Shown in pieces: positions 1-10,041 of a stretch of 64,000 bases of DNA; the first letter of the stretch is position 1, and every line of letters begins with the position of its first letter. Below the pieces are notes generated by a model. The model did not search any database. It saw only the letters and a program-made list of their open reading frames with translations, and was not told the origin of the DNA. The DNA is from Humulus lupulus (taxonomy: Eukaryota; Streptophyta; Magnoliopsida; Rosales; Cannabaceae), in NCBI RefSeq assembly GCF_963169125.1, contig NC_084794.1:152716858-152780857 (forward strand). Reading direction: 5' to 3'. A program made the translations under genes and the position numbers.

Positions 1-1032
1 GCAGCTACTCATCATTGGCCTCTACATTAGCTAGATATCAAGAATGCTTTTCTTCATGGAGATCTTCAGGAGGAGGTGTATATGGAGCAACCTCCTGGTT
101 TTGTTGCTCAGGGGGAGTCAGGGCAAGTCTGCCATCTTTAAAAATCTTTATACGGTTTGAAGCAAAGTCCTCATGCTTGGTTTGGTAAATTTAGTCAGGT
201 TGTTGAGAAATTTGGTATGCTGAAAAGTAAGTTCGATCATTCTGTGTTTTATAAACGATCAACTACCGGTATCATTTTATTGGTTGTGTATGTGGATGAT
301 ATTGTTATTATTGGAAATGATACTAGAGGAATCTCATCTCTTAAGTCCTTCATTCATACTCAGTTTCACACGAAGGATTTGGGGGTACTCAAGAATTTCT
401 TGGGAGTTGAGATAACTCAGAGTAAACAAGGTATTTTTCTATCTCAAAGATAGTATGTCATTGATTTGTTGACTGAGACAGGAAAATTGGGAACAAAGCC
501 ATGTAGTACTCCAATGAGTCCTAGTGTGCACCTTAGAAAAGATGGGGAACCATTTGAAGATCCTGAAAGATATCGCAGGTTGGTTGGAAAGTTGAATTAT
601 CTTACCGTGACTCGTCCAGACATTGCATTCTCAGTTAGTGTTGTCAGTCAGTTCATGTCATCTCCAACAATTCATCATTGGGTAGCGTTAGAGCAAATTT
701 TGTGTTACTTGAAAGGAGCACCAAGATGAGGTATCGTGTACGCAGATCATTGGCACACTAATATTGAGTGTTTCTCAGATGCAGATTGGGCAGGTTCTAA
801 AGTGGATAGAAGATCCACTTTAGGTTATTGTATTTTTGTTGGAGGGAACTTGGTCTCTTGGAAGAGTAAGAAGCAAAATGTTGTGTCAAGATAAAGGGCA
901 GAATCAAAATATAGGGCTATGGCACAGTCTATGTGTGAGGTAATGTGGATCTATCAGCTATTGACTGAGGTAGGACTTAAGACTTCAGTACCAGCAAAAT
1001 TATGGTGTGATTACCAAGCTGCTCTTCACATT
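1..1032 (+). pseudogene. Ty1/copia pol fragment: reverse transcriptase to RNase H, left part
   Basis: This is the end of a copia polyprotein; the 5' LTR, gag, protease and integrase lie left of the window. Visible motifs in order are [19 protein letters not shown], the catalytic box YVDD at about 289-300, TRPDIAFSVSVVSQF, and the RNase H motif SDADWAGSKVDRRSTLGY. In-frame stops at 139-141, 451-453, 727-729 and 892-894 show it is dead. The reading continues to 1032 (AALHI) and resumes near 7162 ([20 protein letters not shown]), so three LTR insertions separate the halves. The motif order RT then RNase H at the 3' end is diagnostic of copia. The assignment is secure; the lineage (Ale-like from the very short LTR) is inferred. 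Confidence 0.93.
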
Positions 1033-1033
1033 G

Positions 1034-2459
1034 TGTTGACGGTGAAATCTCGTCAACGAAATTAGATCGGAAAACTCAAAGGTAAGTCAGGTGATCTTTA
1101 TATAATAACTTAGAATAAACTTTAAGGAAAAGTAAACCCAGATCAACAATGGAGCAAGCCTTTGTATATTTCTCAATAGCCTCTGCATACAATGAATTTT
1201 CCAACCCCCTTCCATGTGGGAGTGGGGTTCTTTTTATAGTAGGCTCTAATGGCCTTGGATACATGGTGGTCCAGGAGACCAAGTGGTACACGAGTACTCT
1301 GTTAGGAAAGTGGTCTCAGGGGTAGTGGTGCTGTTACTAGAATAAAGCCAGGTACCACGAGGCTGTCTCTACTACTCTACCGTACGGATGTCATAGGAGT
1401 GGTACAGGTGATATTGGTGTCGACTCTAACACCTGATTGGTAGTATGTAGGCCATGTCCTTTCTCCTAGTGCTCCCACTACCTGACTAGCATGAGTGCCA
1501 CGGTCAGACGTACAAGGCCTTACAAGCCGTACCCCGTACGAGATTTTACCATCATGACCTTTTGGAATCATACTTAGGCTTTCACTTCTAGACAGTGGGG
1601 TTTCCATAGGTCTCCATAGGAGATTCCATCTCGAGATGAAGGGCACGGGATGTTATCACGCGAGGCCCTTGAGGCGTAACCATGGTGAGGCTATGCAAGG
1701 TCGCCCCTCGTGGTGATGCCATGAGATGCTCCTACGCCGAGTGGCTGTCGGGGCTAGGTGAGGCTCCCCCACAAGGCCGTCAAGGTTATGGGATGCCCCC
1801 ATGTGAGGCCGCCCCTTGAGGCTAGGAGATGCCCCCACGTGAGGCCGTCGAGGCTATGGGATGCCCCCCACACGAGGCCGCCCCTCGAGGCCTTCGTGGC
1901 GCGGCCGAGGCTAGGCTACGCAAGACGCCTGCTGAGCGCCGAGTGGTGTCGCGAGGCGCTGAGTGGTGGCGCAAGGCGTGAGGCACCATGGGGTGTCGCG
2001 AGGCGTGAGGTGCCGTGGGGTGGCGCAAGGCGCGAGGCGCTGAGTGGTGGCGCGAGGCACCGTGGGGTGTCGCGAGGCACGAGGCGTCGTGGGGTGGCGC
2101 GAGGTGCGAGGCATCCCTCCTAAGCGCGAGGGCCATGGTGTGGCACACCTACTAGGAGCGAGGCGAGGCAGGGTGCTTTGGGGGCCGCGAGATGCAAGCC
2201 TGGGCGTGGCGTGGTGAGTTGCACCAGCGGTCACAGATTCGCAAGGGCCTCGCGTGGGGCAAGACGGGCTATTTCGTGAAGGCCTCTTGTGAGGAATGGG
2301 TCTCATGTAATGAGATCCTTATCCTCAGATGCTGGTCTTCCTCACCGCAAGGGTCACAACTCGCAGAAGACTTTATACGTGTTGTCTTAACAAAGGCCTC
2401 CTTCTTGGGTGCCTTGCACCCTTAGCAATTTTTTTCGTCGTGGATTTTTGGTATCCACA
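1034..2459. mobile_element. Solo LTR, 1.43 kb (TSD CATTG)
   Basis: The segment begins TGTTGACGG, ends TATCCACA, and is flanked by CATTG at 1029-1033 and 2460-2464, the 5-bp duplication expected of LTR-retrotransposon integration. It holds no gag-pol coding sequence, so it is a solo LTR or a very small LTR element. The right third is GC-rich and repetitive. Removing it rejoins the copia RNase H reading frame up to the next insertion. The family is not identified; TGTTGACGG starts are common in plant gypsy LTRs. Confidence 0.82.
1640..2190. repeat. GC-rich degenerate minisatellite inside the LTR
   Basis: Two repeat types follow each other. About 1650-1900 repeats phrases such as GGATGCCCCCA and GTGAGGCCGCCCCT; about 1925-2120 repeats GTGGCGCGAGGCG and GTGGGGTGTCGCGAGGC. 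The overlapping long open frames here on both strands are by-products of the CG-rich repeat and are not genes. Confidence 0.75.
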
Positions 2460-3415
2460 CATTGCATGTAACGACCCAAATTTACTAATAAGGCTTAAGG
2501 GCCTTGATTAGTGTGCCGGGAGGGCATAATTGGAATATATGTGATTTAATGATTTAAAGCATGTTATATGGCTATTTGAATATTTGAGATGCATGACTAT
2601 GTGTATTAGTATGCATGTGGGCCCTGAATAGGTTAGAAGGGCATAATCGTAATTTTGGCCCGTTGCGGGCATAACTGTATATATATGCGATAATTATTGA
2701 GACCACATTATTATGTGGGTATATCTGTGAACTGTGATTCGAGACGATCCTAGTGAGCAGATTAGCGAAAAAGTCATGGCGGGGATTTATACCCGGCTCG
2801 GGGTGAGCCTGGGGGTATAAATGGGAATTTAGAGAATATATTGGGGTATATTTTAACATCAAGGAGTATAATTGGTGATTAATCAGGTATCGGGAAGTAA
2901 GCGGAAAATATTAGAGACACTCGAGGAATTAGCGGGAATTGGGTAAAATGACCAAAATTCCCCTAAGTGGATTAAAAGACTTAGGATTAAAGGGGAGGGC
3001 ATTATGGACATTTGGCTTTTAAGAGATAGGTATTACTGAGGCTTTATGCTCAGTGGAGTTTGTAGAATAAAAGAGAAGTCTGAAAAGAAAGAAAAAGAAG
3101 GAAGAAAAGAAGGAGAAAGAAGGGAAGGAAGGCAAGGTCGGTTTAGGCTTTTTCCACCATTTTCTAGAGGGTTCTTGAAGTAAAGTTCAGAGGAGAGCTA
3201 GATCAAGTTGAGCCATAAGGTTTCTGAGTTAGGCTTGGAGAATTGGCAAGGGTTTAGCAAGAGCAAACCTTCCACTTGAGGTAAAACTTTGAAGTTTCTT
3301 CAGTTCTGGTTTTAATTTTTAACTAAGGTATCTAAGCTGAATTGATGGGGAATTCTAGGGAATTGGAGCCAAGGATTTGAGGAGGAGGAAGCCAAGAAAG
3401 AGTAGAGGGTATCCT

Positions 3416-5718
3416 TGTAACGACCCAAATTCGCTAATAAGGCTTAAGGGCCTTGATTAGTGTGCCAGGAGGGCATTAATGGAATAATTGTGATTAAATG
3501 AGTAATTATGTGTTTATTAAAGTTTATATGATAATTGATGATATTATGTGGTAATGTGATATGAAATAAATACGTGATATATGTGAGAACCACATTATTA
3601 TGTGGACAGGTTCACAGAGCACGACTCAAGATGATTCTAGGGTCAGATAGCGGGAAAAGTCACAACGGGACTTAAGATATGATTTTGGTTAGGTCGGGGG
3701 TACTCCTAGATAGCGAGTAGCAATTTGGATTATCGGGTCATGAGAATAAATATATGGAGATATATTTGAGGTTAGGATGTCTAGGCGAGAATATTGGGGG
3801 ATTTTACCATTTTGGCCTCGGGGGCGGTTCCGGCACCCCCGAGCCTCAGGATTAACTTAACAGGTAAGTTAGATATAAGGAAGTTTTTAGAAGAAAAACA
3901 CAAACCGACTAAGAGCTTTTGTCTCAGCTCTCTTTCCCGCTCAAGGGGAAACAAAGGAAAGGAAACACGGAAAACTGGGGAAACAAGTTGGAATTTTTGA
4001 GATTGGTGGTGAGGATTTGGAGGTTTAGCTCATGAGTAAATCAAGAACTAAAACAAGGATTAAGGTAAGCATCTGGTCTTCTTTTCTGTGGTTGAATTCT
4101 GAGTTCTAGCTGGGTTTTGGTTAAGTGTTGAAACAAATATGGTTTTGATGTTTTAAGGCTGAATTAAGAAGGAAACTTGGGAACTTAGCTTGGCTATGGC
4201 TTGGTGAAGTGATTCAACAGCAAAGGTAAGTTTCAACTCCTGGTTTAAAGGGTTTAAATTGGGTTTGAATGGCTGGTTTGAGTGTTTATAGCTCTTGGGT
4301 CTCAGAAATTGAAAAGAGAGGATTAGAGTGTGCTAGGCTGTGTTTTCTTAGGAATTATGTTGTTTAGATCATGCTAAAGGAGTTAGGAATTAATTGGTTA
4401 GGAGTTGGGAAGCTTTGGGATGGTTTAAAGTGAGGTTTCAGGCTTAGAAATGGTGTAAATTATGGGTTCGAAAGGGAGGGCCGCGGCTCTGTTTTAGAGC
4501 GCTGCGGCCCTAGCATGCAAAGGAGCCAAGGAGGCTCGGCCAAGGGGGAGCGCCGCGGCGCCCAAGGCAAGGGCCGCGGCGCGTGTGTGGTTCAGCGTGA
4601 GGGTGGTTCTGTCTTAGGGAAGGGCCACGACTAAGCTTCAGGGGCCGCAGCCCTTGGTTGCACACATGAGTTTTTGTGGGTTTTAGACTCGGGAAGGTGG
4701 TCTAGTGTGTTCAGGATTTGTTTCACCACCGTGCTTGGTGGAATTCGGATTCCCGGGAGTTAGTTTTATAATCGAAAACCTATATTTGAGTATTTATGAA
4801 ACCCTATACTTTTGTTGTGGCTTGGTGATAAGAGCTTAGGCTCGGGAACAGATCGTGCTTGAGGGGCATTGCTCGTAATTTAATAACCGCACAGACTAAA
4901 GGTAAGAAAACTGCACCTGGTTGATTATATGAGACGGGACTAAGGGCTCCCCAATGTAAATGCTTGAAAGGATGGTATTATGCCATGCAAGCCATTTGGT
5001 GAACCAACAGCCTAAGGGTGCCAAGGGTTTCACAAGCGCACAGGGCGCGGCTTGGCCACTGGTAGCCGAGGACAGCTTATTATGCACTGAGCCCGGTTTA
5101 AGCTGGCCGAAGTCAGTGGGTTAAACAGAGGGTGCGGCCTAAGTCGTCGGCCCTGAATATTATGTGATATGGGTATTATATGTGATAGAATGTATCTTGA
5201 ATTGGGTTGTATATGCTGAATATCTGTTGAGGATTATCTGATGGGAATACATGCTTACTAAACTACTTGTCTGTTATCATTGTTTGAGTTATTTATGATG
5301 TTTTCTTGCTGGGCCTTGGCTCATGGGTGCTACGTGGTGCAGGTAAGGGCAAGGGCAAGTTAGATCAGCCCTGATTGGAGAGCTCAGCGAGCAGAGTGTA
5401 CATAGCCAGGTGCTCGGCCGCCACAACTGAGGTCTAGGCAAGGACATGGAACCTGAAGACTGTCTGTTTTGCCTTAGTATGGCTAGTGGATACTCATGTA
5501 CTTTTGGGAGTCTGTAAACTTATTTTAACTTTGTTTTCATATGGGATCCCATGCTTACTACATGTTAAATGTATGAAATGAGTCTTTTGAGACCAAAACC
5601 TTTTTAACCTTAGCTCTTACATGTTTAGTGACACATTTTCAAAATAATGACTTGATTAGCAAGTCCTGCACCTTTATAAGTACACAGTGTAACGGTCTTG
5701 GCTATCCAGGGCGTTACA
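3416..5718 (+). mobile_element. Solo LTR A, Tekay-like Ty3/gypsy (TSD ATCCT), nested in LTR B
   Basis: A complete 2303-bp LTR, TGTAACGACCC...GGGCGTTACA, flanked by ATCCT at 3411-3415 and 5719-5723. It inserted into LTR B, so it is younger than B. Around 4480-4670 it carries a cluster of GC-rich palindromic words (GCCGCGGC, AGCGCTGC). No protein-coding sequence is supported inside it. Confidence 0.92.
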
Positions 5719-5989
5719 ATCCTAGCATCAACTCTCCAGTTAACGGTAAGGAACTTTGGTTTCAACTCTAAGATTTCTATGGTTTCTGCTGAGTTTCTGA
5801 GTTTAGGGTCAACTATGGTGAATTTTGAGATTAGGGATGCATGTGCTTGGGTTTTGAGTATTTGGGATGCTTGGGATGAGTGGAGTGTGTTAGTAAGCTT
5901 GTTTTTAAGTTTGGTTGAGGATTGGAAGAGTTTTGGTAAGGGTTGGCTCGGGGAAATCGCAGGAAGGGAAAATGCAGTGTTGCCTGTCT

Positions 5990-6115
5990 GTGACTAGCAC
6001 TACAGCGCTAGCCTTTGGGCGCTGTAGCGCTAGGCCATGCATGCTGAGGGTGTTTTGGTTCTCTTGTAGCGTTGTAGCACCCTCCTTAGAGCGCTGTAGC
6101 GCTACCCTGTTTCCA
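5990..6115. repeat. AGCGCT palindrome cluster in LTR B
   Basis: Repeated words of the form AGCGCTGTAGCGCTA occur near 6000-6105, separated by 15-40 bases, in the part of LTR B that corresponds to the GCCGCGGC cluster of LTR A. Each word is self-complementary and could form short hairpins in RNA. Confidence 0.6.
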
Positions 6116-7161
6116 GAAAGAGGTTTTTGAATTATTTTCAAGGGTTTTTGCCCGGGGGTTCGGGGTTCGATTCCACCACCCCGTTTGGTGGAATTGGAGA
6201 TTCCCGATGGCTCGGGATTGGTCCTGAGGCTAGGGTTCGGACTTGAGGTTTGGTGATGATTTTGATTTATGGTTGTGTCTAGGTGTGCGCTGGGGCTCAA
6301 GGGGGATCGTGCTCAAGGATCACAGTGAACAAGGCTAGCAAATCCAAAGGTAAGAAAACTGCACCCGGTTATATGTTTGTGATGGGACTAAGAGCTCCCG
6401 ATATCTGTATAATGTCAACGATGGTATTATGCCATGGGACATGTGATAGCGGCCTAAGGGTGCCGTACACAATATTTGCGCACAGGGCGCGGCTTGGCCA
6501 CTGGTAGCCAAGGATAGATTTATATTCACTGAGCTCAGTTTAAGCGGGCCGGAGTCAGTGGGATAACGGAGGGTGCGGCTTGAGGGCGCTAACCCTAGTT
6601 ATCATTTGTGATTTGGTGCATGATATGAGTTGATGTGTTTAGTATGTTGAATACTTGGTTATTCTGAATATTTATATGGTTGAGAACATGTTTATGAAAT
6701 ATTGGATTGCCTGTTGATTGCTTATGCTCTATTATTATGTTTTCTTGCTGGGCCTTGGCTCACGGGTGCTACGTGGTGCAGGTAAAGGCAAAGGCAAGTT
6801 AGACCAGTCCTGAGATGGAGAGCTGCGGGGCTGAATGTACATAGTCAGCTGTTCGGTCACCATGGCCGAGGAGTGGATCAGGACAGAGATTGCCTAACTG
6901 TCTATTTTGCCTTAATATGGCTAATATTGTATTTAATTCTCGAATCTTTTGTAAATGGTTTTAATTCTATTGTTTTTGGGATCTCGTGTAAACGAAAAAT
7001 GTTATTTATAAGAAATGAGACTTTTAAGACCAAAATCTTTTAACCCTAGTTCCATTATAGTTTCAGTAACACGTTTTTAATTAGATGACTTGTTTAGCAA
7101 GTCTAGCACTTTTATAAACACACAGTGTAACGGTCTTGGCTATCCAGGGCGTTACATTGCA

Positions 7162-7375
7162 TCTAATCCTGTGTTCCATGAGTGGACTAAGCACATCAAA
7201 ATTGATTGTCATTTTGTTCGTGAGAAAATTCAGCAAGGTTTGATCTCCACATGATATGTGAAGACCGGTGAACAACTAGGGGATATCTTCACAAAAGCAT
7301 TAAATGGGGTGCGGGTTGATTATTTTTGTAACAAGCTGGGCATGATTAACATATATGCTCCAGCTTGAGAGGGAG
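7162..7375 (+). pseudogene. Ty1/copia RNase H, right part, with polypurine tract
   Basis: Continues the copia frame interrupted at 1032: [20 protein letters not shown], then [10 protein letters not shown], a stop, YVKTGEQLGDIFTKAL and NKLGMINIYAP before the terminal stop. [17 protein letters not shown] is the standard C-terminal copia RNase H motif. GAGAGGGAG at about 7367-7375 directly precedes the 3' LTR and is the polypurine tract that would prime plus-strand synthesis. Confidence 0.92.
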
Positions 7376-7549
7376 TGTTAGCTATATATATCAGTTGTTC
7401 ATATTAACTGTAAATTAGCTATAAATTAGGACTAATTAGTTTCCTATTCTCTCATAGTTTCCTAGAATAGCTTCCCTAGTTTGTATATAAATATATGTTT
7501 ATTTCTCATTGAAATATAAGTGAATACAATTCTCTCACCTCTTGTTACA
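7376..7549 (+). mobile_element. 3' LTR of the copia element (short, 174 bp)
   Basis: Begins TGTTAGCTATATATATC directly after the polypurine tract and ends CCTCTTGTTACA. A TATA-like TATATAAATATATG lies near 7485. Such a short LTR fits Ale-type copia elements. The bases just right of it (GGTAA) would be one half of the target-site duplication; the other half lies left of the window. Confidence 0.8.
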
Positions 7550-7707
7550 GGTAATAAGATTGTTCATTTTATGTGTTGGGTATTATTTGTTTACATTTTT
7601 TTTGCTATTTTGAATAGATCCGAGCCTATATTGGTGTGTTTTTTGAGTTTTTTTAGAGAGATTATGCGATTTGCTTTTTTCTGGGTTTCCTGCAAATTTT
7701 TTGCTCG

Positions 7708-8040
7708 ATAAGAGCTTGATAATAGTTTGATAGGGGCTCGGTGGTATGTAGAAGAATGTTCTTTTATGAGCTCGATGCTGCTCGATATAGTTCGATTATA
7801 GCTCGATAGTTTTAGGTTTTGTTGCTCGATTGTGTTCGATGACAACTCGATAAGGGTTCGATTGGACCCTAGAATATTTAGTGTAGTTGTTTTCTCGATA
7901 TGGGCTCGATAGGGTTCGATGAAGGTTTTGGTTAGGTTCAAGAAATTTTAGCTCGATACTAACTCAATAAGAGCTTGACTATAGGCTCGATGGTAACTCG
8001 ATAGCGTTCGATTATAGCTCGATAAAGCTCGATAATGTTC
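7708..8040 (+). repeat. CTCGAT array, 5' intron of MULE1 transposase gene
   Basis: By eye I count 12 CTCGAT words plus at least five TTCGAT variants on + and no ATCGAG. Spacing is irregular, about 8-40 bp, so this is an interspersed word array rather than a tandem repeat. It ends before the pyrimidine-rich tract and CCAACACAG splice acceptor at about 8090-8109, which places it in an intron upstream of the transposase coding exon. Confidence 0.85.
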
Positions 8041-8109
8041 TTTTTTCACTAATTTCTGAAAAATTGACAGTTTTCTTGACAATTTAATTGTTTTTTTTTT
8101 CCAACACAG

Positions 8110-10041
8110 GTTCCATTTTCTACGTTTTTGTATCCTACAATGGTGTTTGGGAATTACAAGGGAATAAGTAGATTTTCAAGGAACCTCAATGCATGGTGAT
8201 ACCGATGGAGGATACTGTAACGTACTTGCAACTTCTTGACATATTGCACAAGGAACTTAAAGTTGATAAACAGATGTACGGGTTGAAATTGGAGGTTCCT
8301 TACACATGTGGCGACCAACCGTTTACACCCGTTCATGTTGAAAGTGGTTTCGGTGTTTGTGCATTCTTAGGAGTAACATCTAAAGAAAGGTTAGCCTTGT
8401 GTGTCACTCCTGTTAAAAAGATTGTCATTGCAGATCCATACTCCACTCCTGGACCTGAGGGAGCAGCCGGTACTTTAGGATATCCTATTGGTGACCTGAG
8501 GGACAACCAGTATGAGTACAACCCCTATGTGAATGACGATCCAGTAGCTAAACATAGCGAGGACATAGGATACAATTCAGAGGCATATTATAGTGCAGAA
8601 GTGTTGATTGACAAGTATGATGATTTGCAACTAGAACAAGCACAAGAACAACCAATACGTCCTATTGCATGGGCGAACCTACCAAGTCAAGGACGTCGAA
8701 CACCTAGCACCAGCTCTAGTTGTCTTGGTGGAACAAAATATAACTATACATGGAACGTTCCAATATGTTCAATAGAAGATCACAGCAAATGGAGTGCTCC
8801 CATGTTTACAAAAGAAGATATCATGGCTTCTAGTCGTTCTGAATCACCCTCATTCGGTGTACCGTTGGGAGAACTACACCTTGGGAAGACTTTTGAGAAC
8901 AAGATGGAATTGAAAACCAAAGTGGCTCTCTTCGCAATGAAGAATAATTTTGAGTTTATTGTTAAGAAGTCTGGTATTGATGTGTTGTATATCACCTGCA
9001 AGGATCCTGATTTTGGTTGGAGAATAAGAGGGAAAAAAGTAGCGCTATCGAATATGTTTGAGATAACTGTTTATAATAGTGTACATACTTGCTCACTAGA
9101 ATTGCGATAGAAAGAACACCGTCAAGCAGCACCTTGGGTCATTGGGCACCTTATCAAGAACAAATATGCTACTGATGGCACTAGCTACCCAACAAATAGC
9201 ATAAAGGAGGATATTAAGAATAATTTTGGGATCGATATGAGTTATATGAAGGCTTGGAGATGCAAAGAGAAGACACTCGGTTATGTCAGGGGGACACCTG
9301 AAGAATTATACTCCAAGTTACCTTCTTACTTGTACATGCTACAACAAAAGAATCCACGTACAATAACTGATTTTGTCACAGATGACAGTTGCTTTCTTTA
9401 CTGTTTCTTCTCACTTGGAGTTTGTAGAAGGGGATTTACAGCATGTCGTCCTGTAATATGTGTGAACGACACTTTCTTGAAGTCAAGGTACAGTGGCCAC
9501 ATGTTGTATGCTTTCGCATTGGATGCGAATAACCATATTTATCCAATTGCGTCCGCGATTGTTGATAGTGAGAACCATGCTTCTTGGAAGTATTTCATGA
9601 TGAAATTGAAGGAAGCCATTGGAGTTGTTGATAATCTGTCTTTTGTATCAGACATGCATGCTAGCATTATTCATGCTCTTGAGTTGGTCTTCCCTGATGC
9701 CTACCACGGTGCATGCTACCATCACATAAGTATGAATGTAATCGCTAAGTTCAAGACTAATCACTGTCACAAGGAGATGTGGAATGCGGCATATGCATTT
9801 CGGACGTCAAAATTTCACAGGTTCTTCAACAATATAAAGCAAATGAATCTTTCCATAGCTCAATATCTTGAGGGCATTGGCTTCGATAAGTGGGCTCGTG
9901 CTTACTTTCCTGGGAATTGATACAATGTAATAACAAGCAACAACGCTGAAAGTTTCAACAACAAAATTAGAAACGCAAGAACCTTCCCAGTCACTACTTT
10001 TGTGGAATTCATTCATTTCACAATTCAGTCATGGTTTGTTG
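8110..10041 (+). pseudogene. MULE1 MuDR-type transposase, N-terminal and catalytic part (broken)
   Basis: Would encode the Mutator transposase, a DDE-type nuclease that cuts at the element's TIRs. The exon appears to start after the acceptor at about 8109. An N-terminal domain (GVWELQGNK to about 8420) is shared with the MULE2 remnant. A low-complexity linker follows, then the MuDR N-terminal domain (GVPLGELHLGKTF to HTCSL, about 8858-9100). The MULE catalytic domain (about 9440-9720) contains FLKSRYSGHMLYAFALDANN, SDMHASII and YHGACYHHI. In-frame stops lie at 8169-8171, 9108-9110 and 9918-9920. The first catalytic Asp position, normally VDGT or VDAT, reads VNDT, so that residue may be lost. 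The frame runs into an LTR insertion at 10042 and resumes at 14003. Confidence 0.92.

Larger units (their letters stand above)
2467..7156 (+). mobile_element. Solo LTR B, Tekay-like Ty3/gypsy (TSD TTGCA), split by LTR A
   Basis: Starts TGTAACGACCC, ends GGGCGTTACA, and is flanked by TTGCA at 2462-2466 and 7157-7161. Its interior is interrupted at 3416-5718 by a second LTR of the same family; without it the LTR is about 2.38 kb. It matches the 5' LTR of the Tekay-type element at 55974-59571 in its first 50 bases, its last 40 bases, and the shared block TTTTCTTGCTGGGCCTTGG. That element has an intact primer-binding site, which fixes family and orientation. No internal coding region remains, so it arose by LTR-LTR recombination. 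Confidence 0.9.

Noticed and set aside
1758..2306. Overlapping long open frames on both strands
   Set aside because: They are low-complexity Arg/Gly/His/Pro translations of a CG-rich minisatellite and match no protein family.
7708..8040. CTCGAT array as a CRISPR array or ordinary microsatellite
   Set aside because: The repeats are only six bases, spacing is irregular, and the setting is a plant transposon intron; neither class fits.
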